The translations under genes and the position numbers were made by a program. Positions 28,473 through 38,980 of a stretch of 64,000 nt of DNA are shown one piece after another. Origin of the DNA: Neobacillus bataviensis LMG 21833 (GTDB lineage: Bacteria; Bacillota; Bacilli; Bacillales; Cytobacillaceae). The notes beneath the pieces were generated by a model, which saw only the letters and a list, made by a program, of their open reading frames with translations, had not been told where the DNA came from and did not search any database. Each line of letters starts with the position of its first letter. The stretch's first letter is position 1. Where the stretch lies: assembly GCF_000307875.1 (NCBI RefSeq), contig NZ_AJLS01000036.1:1-64000 (forward strand), read 5' to 3'.

Positions 28473-28650
28473 ACGGAAAAGTTCCGTATATTTTGAGAAA
28501 AACCCCTATTTCCTTAAAAATAAAGGGAGTTTTTCCGTTAATATTATCCAAATCATTGAATTTTATCTTATTTAGAGCAGTTAATCGGAAATTCTCCGCT
28601 TATATCTGCCTCTAAGCATCCTCTATACACATTAGCCGGAAATTCTCCGC
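28473..28650. repeat. Cluster of short CGGAA-N-TTCCG type inverted repeats
   Basis: The glnA-lexA spacer has no gene. It contains at least three copies of a short inverted repeat of the form CGGAAA-N-TTCCG or CGGAAATTCTCCG (28473-28488, 28584-28600, 28634-28650) and a half copy near 28530. The same motif occurs twice at the left end of the window. Such dispersed intergenic repeats are common in this bacterial group; function unknown. Confidence 0.6.
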
Positions 28651-28707
28651 CTATGATTTCTCATACCTACACGAAAATCAACAATGAATAATAACAGAAC
28701 CTAGTTT

Positions 28708-28738
28708 AAAAAAAGAGAGTCGGCACCCCGACTCTCTT
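28708..28738 (-). terminator. Terminator after lexA
   Basis: Eleven-base perfect stem AAGAGAGTCGG / CCGACTCTCTT with a four-base loop; the minus-strand reading ends in a long T run. Confidence 0.87.
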
Positions 28739-28742
28739 AAGC

Positions 28743-29366
28743 TTAATGAATATGTCGATAAACGCCAATGACTTTACCTAGAATCGAAACATTTCTTAAT
28801 ATTATAGGATCCATGGTAGAATTCTCAGGCTGCAGGCGGATATAATCCTTTTCCTTGAAAAATCGTTTACATGTTGCTTCGTCTTCCTCCGTCATCGCGA
28901 CAACAATATCACCGTTATTAGCAGTTTGCTGCTGCTTAACAATAACGTAGTCCCCATTAAGAATTCCTGCTTCTATCATACTTTCACCCATGATTTCGAG
29001 CATAAAGACATGTTCGTCAGCTGGTGCCATAGTCTCTGGAAGGGGAAAATATTCTTCCACGTTCTCTATTGCCGTAATGGGAAGACCTGCGGTTACTTTC
29101 CCAACTACCGGGACATTTACAACCTTGTTTCTAGGAATATGTGCTGCCTCATCTACTTCCAAAATTTCAATTGCCCTAGGTTTAGTAGGATCTCGTCTAA
29201 TTAATCCCTTACTCTCCAACCTTGCCAAATGTCCGTGAACAGTAGAGCTGGATGCGAGTCCAACTGCTTCACCGATTTCCCTGACCGATGGTGGATACCC
29301 CTTACTTCTTACCTCATTCTTAATGAAATCCAGGATATCCTGCTGCCGTTTTGATATTTTTACCAT
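28743..29366 (-). CDS. lexA: SOS repressor LexA
   Basis: Repressor of the DNA-damage response, about 207 residues. The N-terminal winged helix reads [20 protein letters not shown]. The self-cleavage bond is the Ala-Gly in KVTAGLP. The catalytic Ser is in MGESMIEAG and the Lys in ATCKRFF. RecA filaments trigger cleavage. ATG 29366 is preferred (MVKISKRQ, as in the family) with GCGAGGTG upstream; the ATG four codons earlier is less likely. Divergent from yneA, with LexA boxes in between. Confidence 0.97.
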   Translation of the reverse strand: MVKISKRQQDILDFIKNEVRSKGYPPSVREIGEAVGLASSSTVHGHLARLESKGLIRRDPTKPRAIEILEVDEAAHIPRNKVVNVPVVGKVTAGLPITAIENVEEYFPLPETMAPADEHVFMLEIMGESMIEAGILNGDYVIVKQQQTANNGDIVVAMTEEDEATCKRFFKEKDYIRLQPENSTMDPIILRNVSILGKVIGVYRHIH

Positions 29367-29427
29367 GATAAAATGCACCTCGCCTGGTTAATGTTGTCTT
29401 TATTATAGCATGTTCTCCTATTTTATA

Positions 29428-29509
29428 CAAACATAAGTTCGAAATAATAGTTGACAACAAACAGATGTTCGGATTATAATAAAATTATCCAAAAGGGAAC
29501 ATATATTCT
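29428..29509. promoter_or_regulatory. LexA boxes and yneA promoter
   Basis: Two close matches to the Gram-positive LexA box CGAAC-N4-GTTCG: CAAACATAAGTTCG (29428-29441) and CAAACAGATGTTCG (29458-29471), each with one mismatch. A weaker third, GGAACATATATTCT, is at 29496-29509. The yneA promoter is TTGACA (29451-29456) and TATAAT (29475-29480) with an 18-base spacer that contains box 2. LexA would thus repress both lexA and yneA. Confidence 0.85.
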
Positions 29510-29527
29510 TAATAGAGGTGCGGAAAG

Positions 29528-29854
29528 ATGAAAAAGTTATGGTACAAATACTCTTATGCTATTACACTAATCATTTTAAGCTGTTCATTGGCTTTCATCC
29601 TATCATTTCAACATCATACGAACGACCGGGATCAATATGTAAAGATCACAATATCTGAAGGGGACTCATTATGGAAAATTTCAAATCAATATTCCGGTCA
29701 GCATTCCTTATCAAATGATGACTTCGTAAGCTGGGTGAAGAAGCACAATGAAAATGTCAGCGATCAAATTTTTCCGGGCGAAGAAATCGTCATTCCTGTA
29801 AGTAAAAGAACTTCAACGGCACAAACAGAACTAGCAAGTGCCCCTCAAGAATAG
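29528..29854 (+). CDS. yneA: SOS cell-division suppressor YneA
   Basis: Division inhibitor made during DNA damage, a functional counterpart of SulA acting at the outer membrane face late in division. 108 residues: one N-terminal transmembrane helix (about 10-30) and an external LysM peptidoglycan-binding domain (EGDSLWKISNQYSG ... IFPGEEIVIPV). ATG with AGAGGTG upstream. First gene of a damage-inducible unit with the recombinase and ynzC. Confidence 0.93.
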   Translation: MKKLWYKYSYAITLIILSCSLAFILSFQHHTNDRDQYVKITISEGDSLWKISNQYSGQHSLSNDDFVSWVKKHNENVSDQIFPGEEIVIPVSKRTSTAQTELASAPQE

Positions 29855-30514
<660 letters not shown>

Positions 30515-30589
30515 ACCTTTTGCCTTGTCAGGAGGTTCTTTTTTTAGTAAAATCAGTTATCTTAAACAGTTTGAAAGGAAGGTTCTGAA

Positions 30590-30820
30590 ATGCTATCAAA
30601 AGAAAAAATGACACGAATAAATGAACTGGCAAGAAAAGCAAAAGCAACGGGATTAACGGAATTAGAGGCAAAAGAACAATCGAAATTGAGAAGTGAGTAT
30701 TTGGCAACTTTTCGTTCAAATATGCTTGATACATTAACAAATACAAAGTTTATTGATCCGGAAGGCAAGGATGTAACACCTGAAAAGCTGAAAGCAAGAA
30801 AAAGAAATACACTACATTAA
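30590..30820 (+). CDS. ynzC: DUF896 family protein YnzC
   Basis: Small helical protein of 76 residues of the DUF896/YnzC family, third member of the SOS-controlled yneA operon in Bacillus. The conserved core is ARKAKATGLTELEAKEQ, then SEYLATFRSN; a two-helix hairpin is expected. ATG with AAAGGAAGG upstream. Biochemical role unknown. A weak hairpin (about 30825-30852) with T run follows. Confidence 0.92.
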   Translation: MLSKEKMTRINELARKAKATGLTELEAKEQSKLRSEYLATFRSNMLDTLTNTKFIDPEGKDVTPEKLKARKRNTLH

Positions 30821-30989
30821 AATAGGAATACATTTTATTGTTATTCCTTTTTACATATATCTACTCTATAAAAGGTAAAATAAAAAAGTAAAAACTAAAT
30901 TTTATATTTGTTTAGTAGTTGAATTAATTCCAACTGCACTATAATATAATGGTATGTTAAGTAATTGTAGACAAGAAAGGATGTAATTC

Positions 30990-32996
30990 ATGTTTAATAC
31001 TATTGATGATTTATCTGTTACCTCAATACGGACTCTAGCTATTGATGCAATCGAAAAGGCAAATTCAGGACACCCAGGAATGCCAATGGGTGCGGCACCA
31101 ATGACTTATACATTATGGACGCGGATTATGAATCATAACCCAAAAAATCCGCATTGGTTTAACCGTGACCGTTTTGTCTTATCTGCAGGACATGGTTCTG
31201 CTTTGCTATACAGCATGCTTCATTTATCTGGTTACAATTTATCTATGGATGATTTGAAACAATTCCGTCAATGGGGAAGTAAAACACCTGGACACCCTGA
31301 GTATGGTCATACTGAAGGCGTAGAAGCAACAACAGGTCCACTTGGTCAAGGAATTGCGATGGCTGTCGGAATGGCAATGGCAGAACGCCATGTAGCAAGC
31401 GTTTATAACAAAGATAACTATGAACTTGTGAACCATTATACATACAGTATGTGCGGTGATGGGGATTTAATGGAGGGTGTTTCTGGAGAAGCAGCATCAC
31501 TTGCAGGACATTTGAAATTAGGTCGTTTGGTTGTCCTTTACGATTCCAATGATATTTCACTTGATGGAGACTTAAATAAATCATTCTCTGAAAGTGTGAA
31601 AGATCGATTCCAAGCCTACGGCTGGCAGTACCTTCGTGTAGAAGACGGCAATAATCTTGAAGAGATTGCAAACGCACTTGAAGAAGCAAAAAATGATTTA
31701 GAACGTCCAACAATGATCGAAGTAAGAACAGTAATCGGCTATGGTTCACCTAACCGTGCTGGAACATCTGGTGTTCACGGTGCTCCACTTGGTGCCGATG
31801 AGTTAAAGCTTACAAAAGAAGCTTATAAATGGACATTTGAGGAAGATTTCCATGTACCACAGGAAGTTTATGATAACTTCCAAAAACTCATTGTCGAAAA
31901 TGGTGAGAAGAAGGAAAAAGAGTGGAATGACCTTTTTGCACAGTATAAGAAAGAATACCCAGAGTTAGCAACACAGCTAGAACAAGCCTTAAATAATGAA
32001 CTTCCAGAAGGCTGGGACAAAGATGTACCAGTTTATCCTGAAGGAAAGAGCCTTGCAAGCCGTGCCTCTTCTGCTGAAGCATTAAACGGAATTGCGAAAA
32101 ACCTTCCTATTTTCATCGGTGGTTCTGCTGACCTTGCTGGATCAAATAAAACGACGATTAAAGGTACAAAAGACTATATGCCTGGTTCTTACGAAGGTCG
32201 TAATTTTTGGTTTGGTGTCCGTGAATTTGCAATGGGTGCCGCAATGAACGGGATTGCTCTTCATGGCGGTGTCAAAGTATTTGGCGGAACATTCTTCGTT
32301 TTCTCTGATTACTTACGTCCGGCTATTCGTTTAGCAGCGCTAATGGGATTACCGGTTACCTATGTATTCACGCATGATAGTATTGCAGTTGGCGAAGACG
32401 GCCCGACACATGAGCCAATCGAACAGCTTGCCGCATTACGTGCTATGCCGGGATTATCCATCATTCGCCCTGCGGACGGTAATGAAACAGCCGCTGCCTG
32501 GAAGCTTGCGGTTGAATCAACAAATAAACCAACAGCACTTATATTGACCCGTCAAGATCTCCCGACATTAAAAGGAACCGATACAAATGCGTATGAAGGT
32601 GTTTCTAAAGGAGCATATGTTGTTTCTCCTTCTGAAAGAGCCACTCCAGATGCATTACTATTGGCAACTGGGTCAGAAGTAAGCCTTGCTGTTGAAGCAC
32701 AAAAAGTCCTTGCTGGCGAAGGTGTTCACGTTTCAGTTGTCAGCATGCCTTCATGGGATCGCTTCGAGCAGCAATCCCAAGATTACAAAGATTCTGTGCT
32801 GCCAAAGAATGTAAAAAAACGTCTTGGTTTAGAAGTAGGGGCTTCATTCGGCTGGCACAAATACACCGGTGACGAAGGTGATGTGTTAGCGATTGATAAG
32901 TTCGGAGCTTCAGCACCTGGTGAAAAAATCATGGAAGAATACGGATTTTCAGTTAATAATGTAGTTGCTCGTGTGAAGGCACTATTAGAAAAATAA
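30990..32996 (+). CDS. tkt: Transketolase
   Basis: Thiamine-diphosphate enzyme of the pentose phosphate pathway that moves two-carbon ketol units between sugar phosphates. 668 residues, normal length. Marks: [13 protein letters not shown], the ThDP-binding [22 protein letters not shown], the pyrimidine-domain catalytic Glu in GVREFAMG, and [18 protein letters not shown] with AAAGGATG upstream. Single gene, followed by a terminator at about 33010-33036. Confidence 0.98.
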   Translation: MFNTIDDLSVTSIRTLAIDAIEKANSGHPGMPMGAAPMTYTLWTRIMNHNPKNPHWFNRDRFVLSAGHGSALLYSMLHLSGYNLSMDDLKQFRQWGSKTPGHPEYGHTEGVEATTGPLGQGIAMAVGMAMAERHVASVYNKDNYELVNHYTYSMCGDGDLMEGVSGEAASLAGHLKLGRLVVLYDSNDISLDGDLNKSFSESVKDRFQAYGWQYLRVEDGNNLEEIANALEEAKNDLERPTMIEVRTVIGYGSPNRAGTSGVHGAPLGADELKLTKEAYKWTFEEDFHVPQEVYDNFQKLIVENGEKKEKEWNDLFAQYKKEYPELATQLEQALNNELPEGWDKDVPVYPEGKSLASRASSAEALNGIAKNLPIFIGGSADLAGSNKTTIKGTKDYMPGSYEGRNFWFGVREFAMGAAMNGIALHGGVKVFGGTFFVFSDYLRPAIRLAALMGLPVTYVFTHDSIAVGEDGPTHEPIEQLAALRAMPGLSIIRPADGNETAAAWKLAVESTNKPTALILTRQDLPTLKGTDTNAYEGVSKGAYVVSPSERATPDALLLATGSEVSLAVEAQKVLAGEGVHVSVVSMPSWDRFEQQSQDYKDSVLPKNVKKRLGLEVGASFGWHKYTGDEGDVLAIDKFGASAPGEKIMEEYGFSVNNVVARVKALLEK

Positions 32997-33008
32997 GAAT
33001 ATATGAGC

Positions 33009-33036
33009 AGAGAACGGGTTTTCCGTTCTCTTTTTT
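33009..33036 (+). terminator. Terminator after tkt
   Basis: Stem GAGAACGG / CCGTTCTC with a five-base loop and a T run, about 13 bases after the stop codon. Confidence 0.85.
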
Positions 33037-33215
33037 GTTGTTTATTTTTATGTATGCTCACTTTTAAATGTGACTGCCTTGCCGGAAAACAGCTCGCAGG
33101 TTAATGGGAAAATACAAATCGACAAAAATAGTGAAAGTTTTTGCCGCCGTAAGACAAAAGTTTTGCTTGTATTTTTTTATAATAGATAAAAGGGGTTTCA
33201 ACGAAGGAGAGAACA

Positions 33216-33659
33216 GTGGTGAGAAAATATCAGCTATATTTAATAGAAGATGAATTTGCCGCCCATTACTTCGGAAGAGAGCGATTATTTTTTCAGCTTT
33301 TTCAGGAACATCAAACAGCCGTCGGCGAGCTTAAATTTATAACGCAAAAACAAATTTCTTATATAACGAAAAGAGTAGAAGTCCTAAAAATCCACCAACT
33401 TATTCAAAAACAACTTGGGAAAATTAAGGGATTCAGTGCGGATCATGGTGCATATACGATTTACTTAAGCGGAAAACTAAGTACAGCAAGGGTAGAGGTG
33501 TTTCAAGATTTAATTTTAGTTGAGGCAGAGGGCAGCTATGAGGCAGAAACGGCGTTTTTTGAAGTGCTTCGAAAATGCGAATCTTCCTTCTTAGCCATTG
33601 ATCTTGAACACGAGCGCTACGGCTGGTTAAAACCGATTAAAGAAAGAAAATTTATCTAA
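33216..33659 (+). CDS. sirA: Sporulation inhibitor of replication protein SirA
   Basis: Protein of 147 residues that in Bacillus binds DnaA domain I and stops new rounds of replication when sporulation begins. The family start YQLYLIEDEFAAHYFGRER is clear, and the end EHERYGWLKP is typical. Two adjacent GTG codons (33216, 33219) are possible starts, with GAAGGAGAG upstream. Followed by yneF, as in B. subtilis. Control by Spo0A is expected from the family but I did not identify a box. Confidence 0.9.
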   Translation: MVRKYQLYLIEDEFAAHYFGRERLFFQLFQEHQTAVGELKFITQKQISYITKRVEVLKIHQLIQKQLGKIKGFSADHGAYTIYLSGKLSTARVEVFQDLILVEAEGSYEAETAFFEVLRKCESSFLAIDLEHERYGWLKPIKERKFI

Positions 33660-33732
33660 TTGCAATGAGATATTGTCTTATCCCGTTTTATTTAGTACAC
33701 TGTATGGTAGACAACATGAAGGAGGAAGTTGA

Positions 33733-33948
33733 ATGGGTTATTACATTCTAGTTGGTATACTAGCATTAGCAGCTGGTGTAGCACTAGGATTTTTCATTGC
33801 TCGTAAATATATGATGAGCTACTTAAAGAAAAATCCGCCAATCAATGAACAAATGTTAAAGATGATGATGATGCAAATGGGCATGAAACCGTCGCAGAAG
33901 AAAATAAATCAAATGATGCAAGCCATGAACAAGCAGCAATCTAAATAA
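33733..33948 (+). CDS. yneF: YneF family small membrane protein
   Basis: A 71-residue protein with one N-terminal transmembrane helix (about 3-22) and a Met/Lys-rich amphipathic cytosolic part ([14 protein letters not shown]). Matches the UPF0154/YneF family. Function unknown. ATG with AAGGAGGAAG upstream. A terminator (about 33956-33984) follows. Confidence 0.93.
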   Translation: MGYYILVGILALAAGVALGFFIARKYMMSYLKKNPPINEQMLKMMMMQMGMKPSQKKINQMMQAMNKQQSK

Positions 33949-33955
33949 AGCGGAC

Positions 33956-33984
33956 AAGCACTCATATAAAATGGGTGCTTTTTT
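33956..33984 (+). terminator. Terminator after yneF
   Basis: Stem AAGCACTCAT / ATGGGTGCTT (one G-T pair) with a five-base loop and T run. Confidence 0.8.
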
Positions 33985-33998
33985 CATGTGAATAAGCC

Positions 33999-34122
33999 AA
34001 TCAGCGGATAAGCCTTTTTATCGGTGGATAACTCAGCCCAATCAGCGGATGGGCCTTTCCAATCGGTGAATATCTCACTTCAATCAGCGGATAACGCTCC
34101 CCATTCAGCGAATACTGTACCA
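33999..34122. repeat. Tandem repeat, about six units of roughly 21 bases
   Basis: Six units start near 33999, 34020, 34040, 34061, 34082 and 34103. Each begins AATCAGCGGAT or AATCGGTGGAT; the two types alternate at first. The second half of each unit varies. It lies between the yneF terminator and the ABC exporter promoter and encodes nothing evident. Confidence 0.75.
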
Positions 34123-34217
34123 CCAATTTCTAAATCTTTATTATTTTATAAAAATTTGATAAAATATAACTTCGATAAGCTAAATATATGTGGGTCTTAG
34201 CAATTGAGGGGGTATTT

Positions 34218-35969
34218 ATGAAGGTTTTTTTAGAATTAGGCTGGTTTTTTAAACAGGAGAAAAAAGCGTACATATCAGGAATTTTAATTTTATTACTAGT
34301 CGCATTTCTACAATTAGTTCCTCCTAAAGTAATTGGTATAATTGCCGACCATATTTACAATGGAACGATCACAAAAGGGATGTTAATTGAATGGATGCTT
34401 GTATTGATTGTGGTTGGACTCGCAATGTATGGGCTTAGATATTATTGGCGAATTATGATTTTTGGTTCATCCGTTAAACTTAGTAAGATTTTAAGAAATC
34501 GTTTATTTCAGCATTTTACCAATATGTCACCATCCTTTTATCAAAAAAGCCGGGTCGGCGACTTGATGGCACATGCAACAAATGACCTGGCTGCAATTCA
34601 ACAAACAGCTGGAGCAGGGGTGTTAACTCTCGTTGACTCCCTATCGACAGGCGGATTTGTTATCCTCGCGATGGCATTTACGATCAGTTGGAAGTTAACC
34701 CTCATTTGTTTGATTCCGATGCCATTTATGGCATTGTTGACAAATTGGTTTGGCACCATGCTGCACAAAAGCTTTTATAAGGCACAAGAGGCGTTCTCAT
34801 CACTAAATGATAAAACCCAGGAAAGCATTACCGGAATTAAAGTGATCAAAACATTTGGACAGGAAAAGGAAGATATTGAGGATTTTCGCAAGCAGTCGGC
34901 AGATGTCGTTCAAAAGAATATGGTCGTGGCGAAAATAGACTCCCTCTATGATCCTACTATTTCAATCATTACCGGTATATCCTTTTTTTTATCAATCGCC
35001 TTTGGTGCAAAATACGTCCTTAATGGCGAGTTAACGATTGGGGAATTAATTTCTTTTACCACCTATTTAGGCCTATTAATTTGGCCGATGCTGGCGTTTG
35101 GCTGGCTGTTTAATATTGTTGAACGAGGTCGTGCCTCCTATGACCGTGTTGCCAAACTTCTAAACGAAAAAATAGAAATAATGGATGATAAGAATGCATT
35201 AAATATTGTACCATGTGGGGATATCCACTATAGGATTGCGGAATTTACCTATCCGGGTGAAGAAAGACCCATCTTAACAGATATTTCGTTCTCTCTTAAC
35301 CAAGGGGATACGCTCGGTATCGTTGGTAAAACCGGTTCTGGAAAAACAACGCTGTTGAAGCTGCTTATTCGAGAGTTTGAAGGCTATACTGGTCACATAT
35401 TATTTGGTGGAAAAAAATTGCAAGAGTATAAGCTGGTAAATTTACGTGAAGCAATTGGCTATGTACCACAGGATCATTTTTTGTTTTCAGCTACTGTCGC
35501 CGAAAATATTGCCTTTACAGATCCAACTACCTCGATACAAAATGTTGAATTGGCTGCGAAACTAGCCAATATTCACGACGATATCCTCCAATTTACCGAA
35601 GGATACCAAACCGTTGTTGGCGAACGAGGGGTATCGTTATCAGGCGGACAAAAACAAAGAATATCAATTGCTCGTGCTCTATTAATGAATCCGGAAGTAT
35701 TAGTATTAGATGATTCATTATCAGCTGTTGATGCCAAAACGGAGGAGTCAATCCTTTCATCCTTAAGGGAGAATCGCACGGGAAAAACAACCATCATTAC
35801 TTCGCATCGATTAAGTGCCATTCAGCATGCCAATCACATTATTGTCCTGGAAGATGGGAAGGTCATAGAAAGAGGTACACACGAGGAACTGATGGAATTA
35901 GGCGGATGGTATAAAGAAATGTATCTGCACCAACAGCTAGAAGAACTGGTCGAGCATGGGGGACAATAA
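34218..35969 (+). CDS. ABC exporter half-transporter, degenerate-site subunit (YheI/BmrC-like)
   Basis: Six transmembrane helices (residues about 15-300) fused to an ATPase domain, 583 residues. Walker A is GKTGSGKTT and the signature SLSGGQKQR. Walker B reads LVLDDSLSAVD, with Asp in place of the catalytic Glu; this marks the non-catalytic site of heterodimeric multidrug exporters such as BmrCD. ATG 34218 is preferred with GAGGGGG upstream; MKVFLELGWFF is a typical start. One base separates it from the partner gene, so the two form an operon. Likely drug or toxin export; substrate unknown. Confidence 0.88.
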   Translation: MKVFLELGWFFKQEKKAYISGILILLLVAFLQLVPPKVIGIIADHIYNGTITKGMLIEWMLVLIVVGLAMYGLRYYWRIMIFGSSVKLSKILRNRLFQHFTNMSPSFYQKSRVGDLMAHATNDLAAIQQTAGAGVLTLVDSLSTGGFVILAMAFTISWKLTLICLIPMPFMALLTNWFGTMLHKSFYKAQEAFSSLNDKTQESITGIKVIKTFGQEKEDIEDFRKQSADVVQKNMVVAKIDSLYDPTISIITGISFFLSIAFGAKYVLNGELTIGELISFTTYLGLLIWPMLAFGWLFNIVERGRASYDRVAKLLNEKIEIMDDKNALNIVPCGDIHYRIAEFTYPGEERPILTDISFSLNQGDTLGIVGKTGSGKTTLLKLLIREFEGYTGHILFGGKKLQEYKLVNLREAIGYVPQDHFLFSATVAENIAFTDPTTSIQNVELAAKLANIHDDILQFTEGYQTVVGERGVSLSGGQKQRISIARALLMNPEVLVLDDSLSAVDAKTEESILSSLRENRTGKTTIITSHRLSAIQHANHIIVLEDGKVIERGTHEELMELGGWYKEMYLHQQLEELVEHGGQ

Positions 35970-35970
35970 T

Positions 35971-37764
35971 ATGGTAGAGAAATTAAAGCTGTCGGATCGT
36001 GAACAAAGAAAGGTTTTATTCCGCCTTCTTTCCTATACAAAGCCGCATAAAAAAATAATTAGCTTCGCCTTTGTCCTACTGATTTTAACAACAATTGGTG
36101 ACATTGTTCTGCCAATTTTAGTGAAAATCTTTATTGATAATTACTTAACACCGGGAAAGCTTGAGTATCAGCCATTATTGATTCTTGGATCAGTATATAT
36201 GGGAATTCAAGTGGTAAAAGCAATCCTGATGTTTTTCCAGTTTGTGAAATTTCAAGAGATTGCCTTATATATTATCCAACAGCTGCGGATTGATGTTTTT
36301 TCAAAGGTACAATCGCTGGGTTTGAGGTATTTCGATAAGACACCTGCGGGTAGCGTTGTGTCACGGGTAACGAATGACACGGAAGCAATAAAGGATATGT
36401 TTGTTACTGTTATTGCGACCTTTATCCAAAGTGGATTTTTACTGACGGGTATCTTTATTGCCATGTTCATTTTAAATGTGAAGCTGGCGTTGTTCTGTGT
36501 GATTATTATCCCACTGTTATTATTTGTCATGAATTTGTATCGTAAATTAAGCTCGCGATTCTATCTGGATATGCGTGAAAGACTAAGCCAGCTGAATGCA
36601 AAGTTAAGTGAATCTTTGTCCGGTATGTCGATCATTCAAGTATTTCGCCAGGAAAAACGCCTGCGTAAAGAATTTGGTGACATTAATGAACAGCACTTCA
36701 ATGCAGGGATGAAAAATATTAAAATTGATGGGCTGCTTTTAAGACCAGCCATTGATTTGATTTATACGTTTGCGCTGATTATTGTCCTCAGCTATTTTGG
36801 GATCACCTCCTTCGGGCATAGTGTCGAAATTGGGGTCATCTATGCGTTTATCAATTATTTAGATCGTTTTTTTGAACCTGTAAACCAAATGATGATGCGG
36901 TTGTCCCTATACCAGCAGGCGATTGTTGCCGGCTCCAGGGTATTTAAATTACTTGATGAAAAGGAATTGGCACCTGCACAAAAAGAAGAGAAAACGAGTT
37001 TAATTGAAAAGGGAAAAATTGAATTCAGAAATCTTAGTTTTTCCTATGATGGGAAACGGGATGTACTTAAAAATATTTCCTTCACCGCGAATCCTGGAGA
37101 GACGGTCGCCCTTGTCGGCCACACAGGAAGTGGCAAAAGTTCAATCATTAATCTGATGATGCGGTTTTACGAATACGAACGTGGGGAAATTTTGATTGAT
37201 GGTGAATCTATTCGCAATTTTACTATGCCTGAGCTTAGGGAGAAAATGGGGCTAGTCCTGCAAGATCCATTTTTGTTTTACGGTACAGTGAAAGATAATA
37301 TTCGGCTTCATAATGTATGCATGAGTGATACGCAGGTAGAAGAAGCAGCAAAGTTTGTTCAAGCCCATTTATTTATCGATAAGCTGGAGGGAAGATTTGA
37401 TCATAAAGTGGTTGAGAGAGGAGCCACTTTATCTAGTGGTCAACGGCAATTGATTGCCTTTGCGAGAACGATTGCAGCCAATCCCAAAATATTGGTTTTA
37501 GATGAAGCGACTGCTAATATTGATACAGAAACGGAAGAAGCGATTCAAACGGCACTGGCGAAGATGCGAAAAGGCCGGACTACGATAGCAATTGCCCATC
37601 GACTATCAACGATCCAAGATGCAGATCTTATACTTGTTCTTCATCAAGGTGAGATTATAGAGAGAGGAACCCATCAAGAACTACTTGCACAAGAAGGTTT
37701 ATATCACAAGATGTTCCTTTTGCAAAATGGAGCGGTGGAACGGGTAGAGGATGCGGTTAATTAA
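35971..37764 (+). CDS. ABC exporter half-transporter, catalytic subunit (YheH/BmrD-like)
   Basis: Partner of the preceding gene, about 597 residues: six-helix membrane domain (about 30-325) and ATPase with Walker A GHTGSGKSS, signature TLSSGQRQL and intact Walker B LVLDEATANID. With the degenerate first subunit this gives one working ATP site per heterodimer. The ATG at 35971 is chosen because GGGGG precedes it; an ATG five codons earlier overlaps the upstream gene. A hairpin terminator follows. It is shorter than B. subtilis BmrD, so I do not assign that name. Confidence 0.88.
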   Translation: MVEKLKLSDREQRKVLFRLLSYTKPHKKIISFAFVLLILTTIGDIVLPILVKIFIDNYLTPGKLEYQPLLILGSVYMGIQVVKAILMFFQFVKFQEIALYIIQQLRIDVFSKVQSLGLRYFDKTPAGSVVSRVTNDTEAIKDMFVTVIATFIQSGFLLTGIFIAMFILNVKLALFCVIIIPLLLFVMNLYRKLSSRFYLDMRERLSQLNAKLSESLSGMSIIQVFRQEKRLRKEFGDINEQHFNAGMKNIKIDGLLLRPAIDLIYTFALIIVLSYFGITSFGHSVEIGVIYAFINYLDRFFEPVNQMMMRLSLYQQAIVAGSRVFKLLDEKELAPAQKEEKTSLIEKGKIEFRNLSFSYDGKRDVLKNISFTANPGETVALVGHTGSGKSSIINLMMRFYEYERGEILIDGESIRNFTMPELREKMGLVLQDPFLFYGTVKDNIRLHNVCMSDTQVEEAAKFVQAHLFIDKLEGRFDHKVVERGATLSSGQRQLIAFARTIAANPKILVLDEATANIDTETEEAIQTALAKMRKGRTTIAIAHRLSTIQDADLILVLHQGEIIERGTHQELLAQEGLYHKMFLLQNGAVERVEDAVN

Positions 37765-37770
37765 TAGAAA

Positions 37771-37797
37771 AAAGCCTGGCTTAAATGGCCGGGCTTT
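37771..37797 (+). terminator. Terminator after the ABC exporter operon
   Basis: Stem AAAGCCTGGC / GCCGGGCTTT with a G-T pair and a short loop just after the stop codon; the T tail is short. Confidence 0.65.
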
Positions 37798-37822
37798 ACC
37801 TTTCTCTTGTTCGCGTAAGAAG

Positions 37823-37999
37823 TTAACAAGCTGATGATGAAACTTTTTTTATATATATTCTATTATATTCATTTATAAGATTATCAAGTTCCTGACTATA
37901 GCGAATTGCAACGGAGGAAGTAAAGCCGTTGGTGATGGCGACTTGAATTAATTCAGCTCGCTTTTTTTCGATTAATGCAACTAATTCTTGTTTGATCAC
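37823..37999 (-). CDS. Spo0E-like Spo0A-phosphate phosphatase
   Basis: A 58-residue protein with the Spo0E-family signature SQELD (residues about 35-39) in RYSQELDNLINEYN, preceded by an amphipathic helix (LVALIEKKRAELIQVA). This two-helix hairpin family removes phosphate from Spo0A and delays sporulation. GTG start with GAAAGGA about ten bases upstream. It stands alone between the ABC exporter and ccdA. B. subtilis YnzD is a similar small protein of this family; I did not verify orthology. Confidence 0.85.
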   Translation of the reverse strand: MIKQELVALIEKKRAELIQVAITNGFTSSVAIRYSQELDNLINEYNRIYIKKVSSSAC

Positions 38000-38272
38000 G
38001 GCCGATAATCCTTTCCGGAGTAACTCCTAAATTTGGGAGAAATAGGTTAAAAGCTAGAAAAAATGCACTGTTTTACTAGTATAACCTATGATGTAAATAA
38101 TTTCAAAGAGATTTGTCAAAGAATATCCAAAAATAAAAAGATGGGAATTCGAAAAAACGAATTTTAATTAAAGTGTGAATGAAGGTGACACAAAATATTC
38201 ATGTTAACCATTATCTTTTAGTCAAAAGTTTTGTTAGAATGGAGAGGTATCGACTATAGTGGGAGTGTTAAT

Positions 38273-38980
38273 ATGTCTGATGTAAATATATTCATGGCAC
38301 TTGGTGCAGGTTTTTTAAGCTTTATCTCACCATGTTGTTTACCTCTTTATCCAGCGTTTTTATCGTACATTACAGGAATGTCTGTCGGTGAATTAAAGAG
38401 CGAAAATGCCATGCTGCAAAAACGAAGTCTGTTACATACCTTATTTTTCTTAATCGGCTTCTCCATCATTTTTGTAGCGATTGGCTTTGGAACAACATTT
38501 ATTGGAAGCTTTTTTCGCGAGTACAAAGATTTAATTCGTCAACTTGGGGCCATTTTTATTATTTTATTTGGTTTGATGATTGTCGGCATCTTTAAGCCAG
38601 AGTTTTTAATGAAGGATCGTAAATTTGAATTTAAAAACCGTCCATCAGGTTATATAGGCTCAATTTTAATTGGTATGGCTTTTGCTGCAGGGTGGACACC
38701 ATGTACGGGTCCTATTCTTGGATTTGTCATCACGCTTGCCGGGCAGAATCCTAGCTCCGGCGTTCTATACATGGTTGCCTATTCTCTCGGTTTTGCAATT
38801 CCATTCTTTATTTTATCGTTCTTTGTTGGCCGAATGAACTGGATAAAAAAACACAGTGTGAAGATTATGAAAGTTGGCGGCTACATTATGATTGTCATGG
38901 GATTTGTTCTTTTCTTTGACTGGATGACAAAGATCATTACAATCTTTTCCGGACTGTTTGGCGATTTTACTGGATTTTAA
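38273..38980 (+). CDS. ccdA: Cytochrome c biogenesis thiol-disulfide transporter CcdA
   Basis: Membrane protein of about 235 residues with six helices that passes electrons from cytosolic thioredoxin to extracytoplasmic thiol-disulfide proteins. This is needed for cytochrome c maturation and, in Bacillus, for spore cortex synthesis. Two redox cysteines are visible in [14 protein letters not shown] and [14 protein letters not shown] 38273 is chosen ([14 protein letters not shown]) with GGGAG about seven bases upstream; the upstream extension is not conserved-looking. About 210 bases before ccdC. Confidence 0.94.
   Translation: MSDVNIFMALGAGFLSFISPCCLPLYPAFLSYITGMSVGELKSENAMLQKRSLLHTLFFLIGFSIIFVAIGFGTTFIGSFFREYKDLIRQLGAIFIILFGLMIVGIFKPEFLMKDRKFEFKNRPSGYIGSILIGMAFAAGWTPCTGPILGFVITLAGQNPSSGVLYMVAYSLGFAIPFFILSFFVGRMNWIKKHSVKIMKVGGYIMIVMGFVLFFDWMTKIITIFSGLFGDFTGF

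Noticed and set aside
33999..34122. Possible CRISPR array
   Set aside because: The units are about 21 bases with no unique spacers of constant length, and no cas genes are near; it is a plain tandem repeat.
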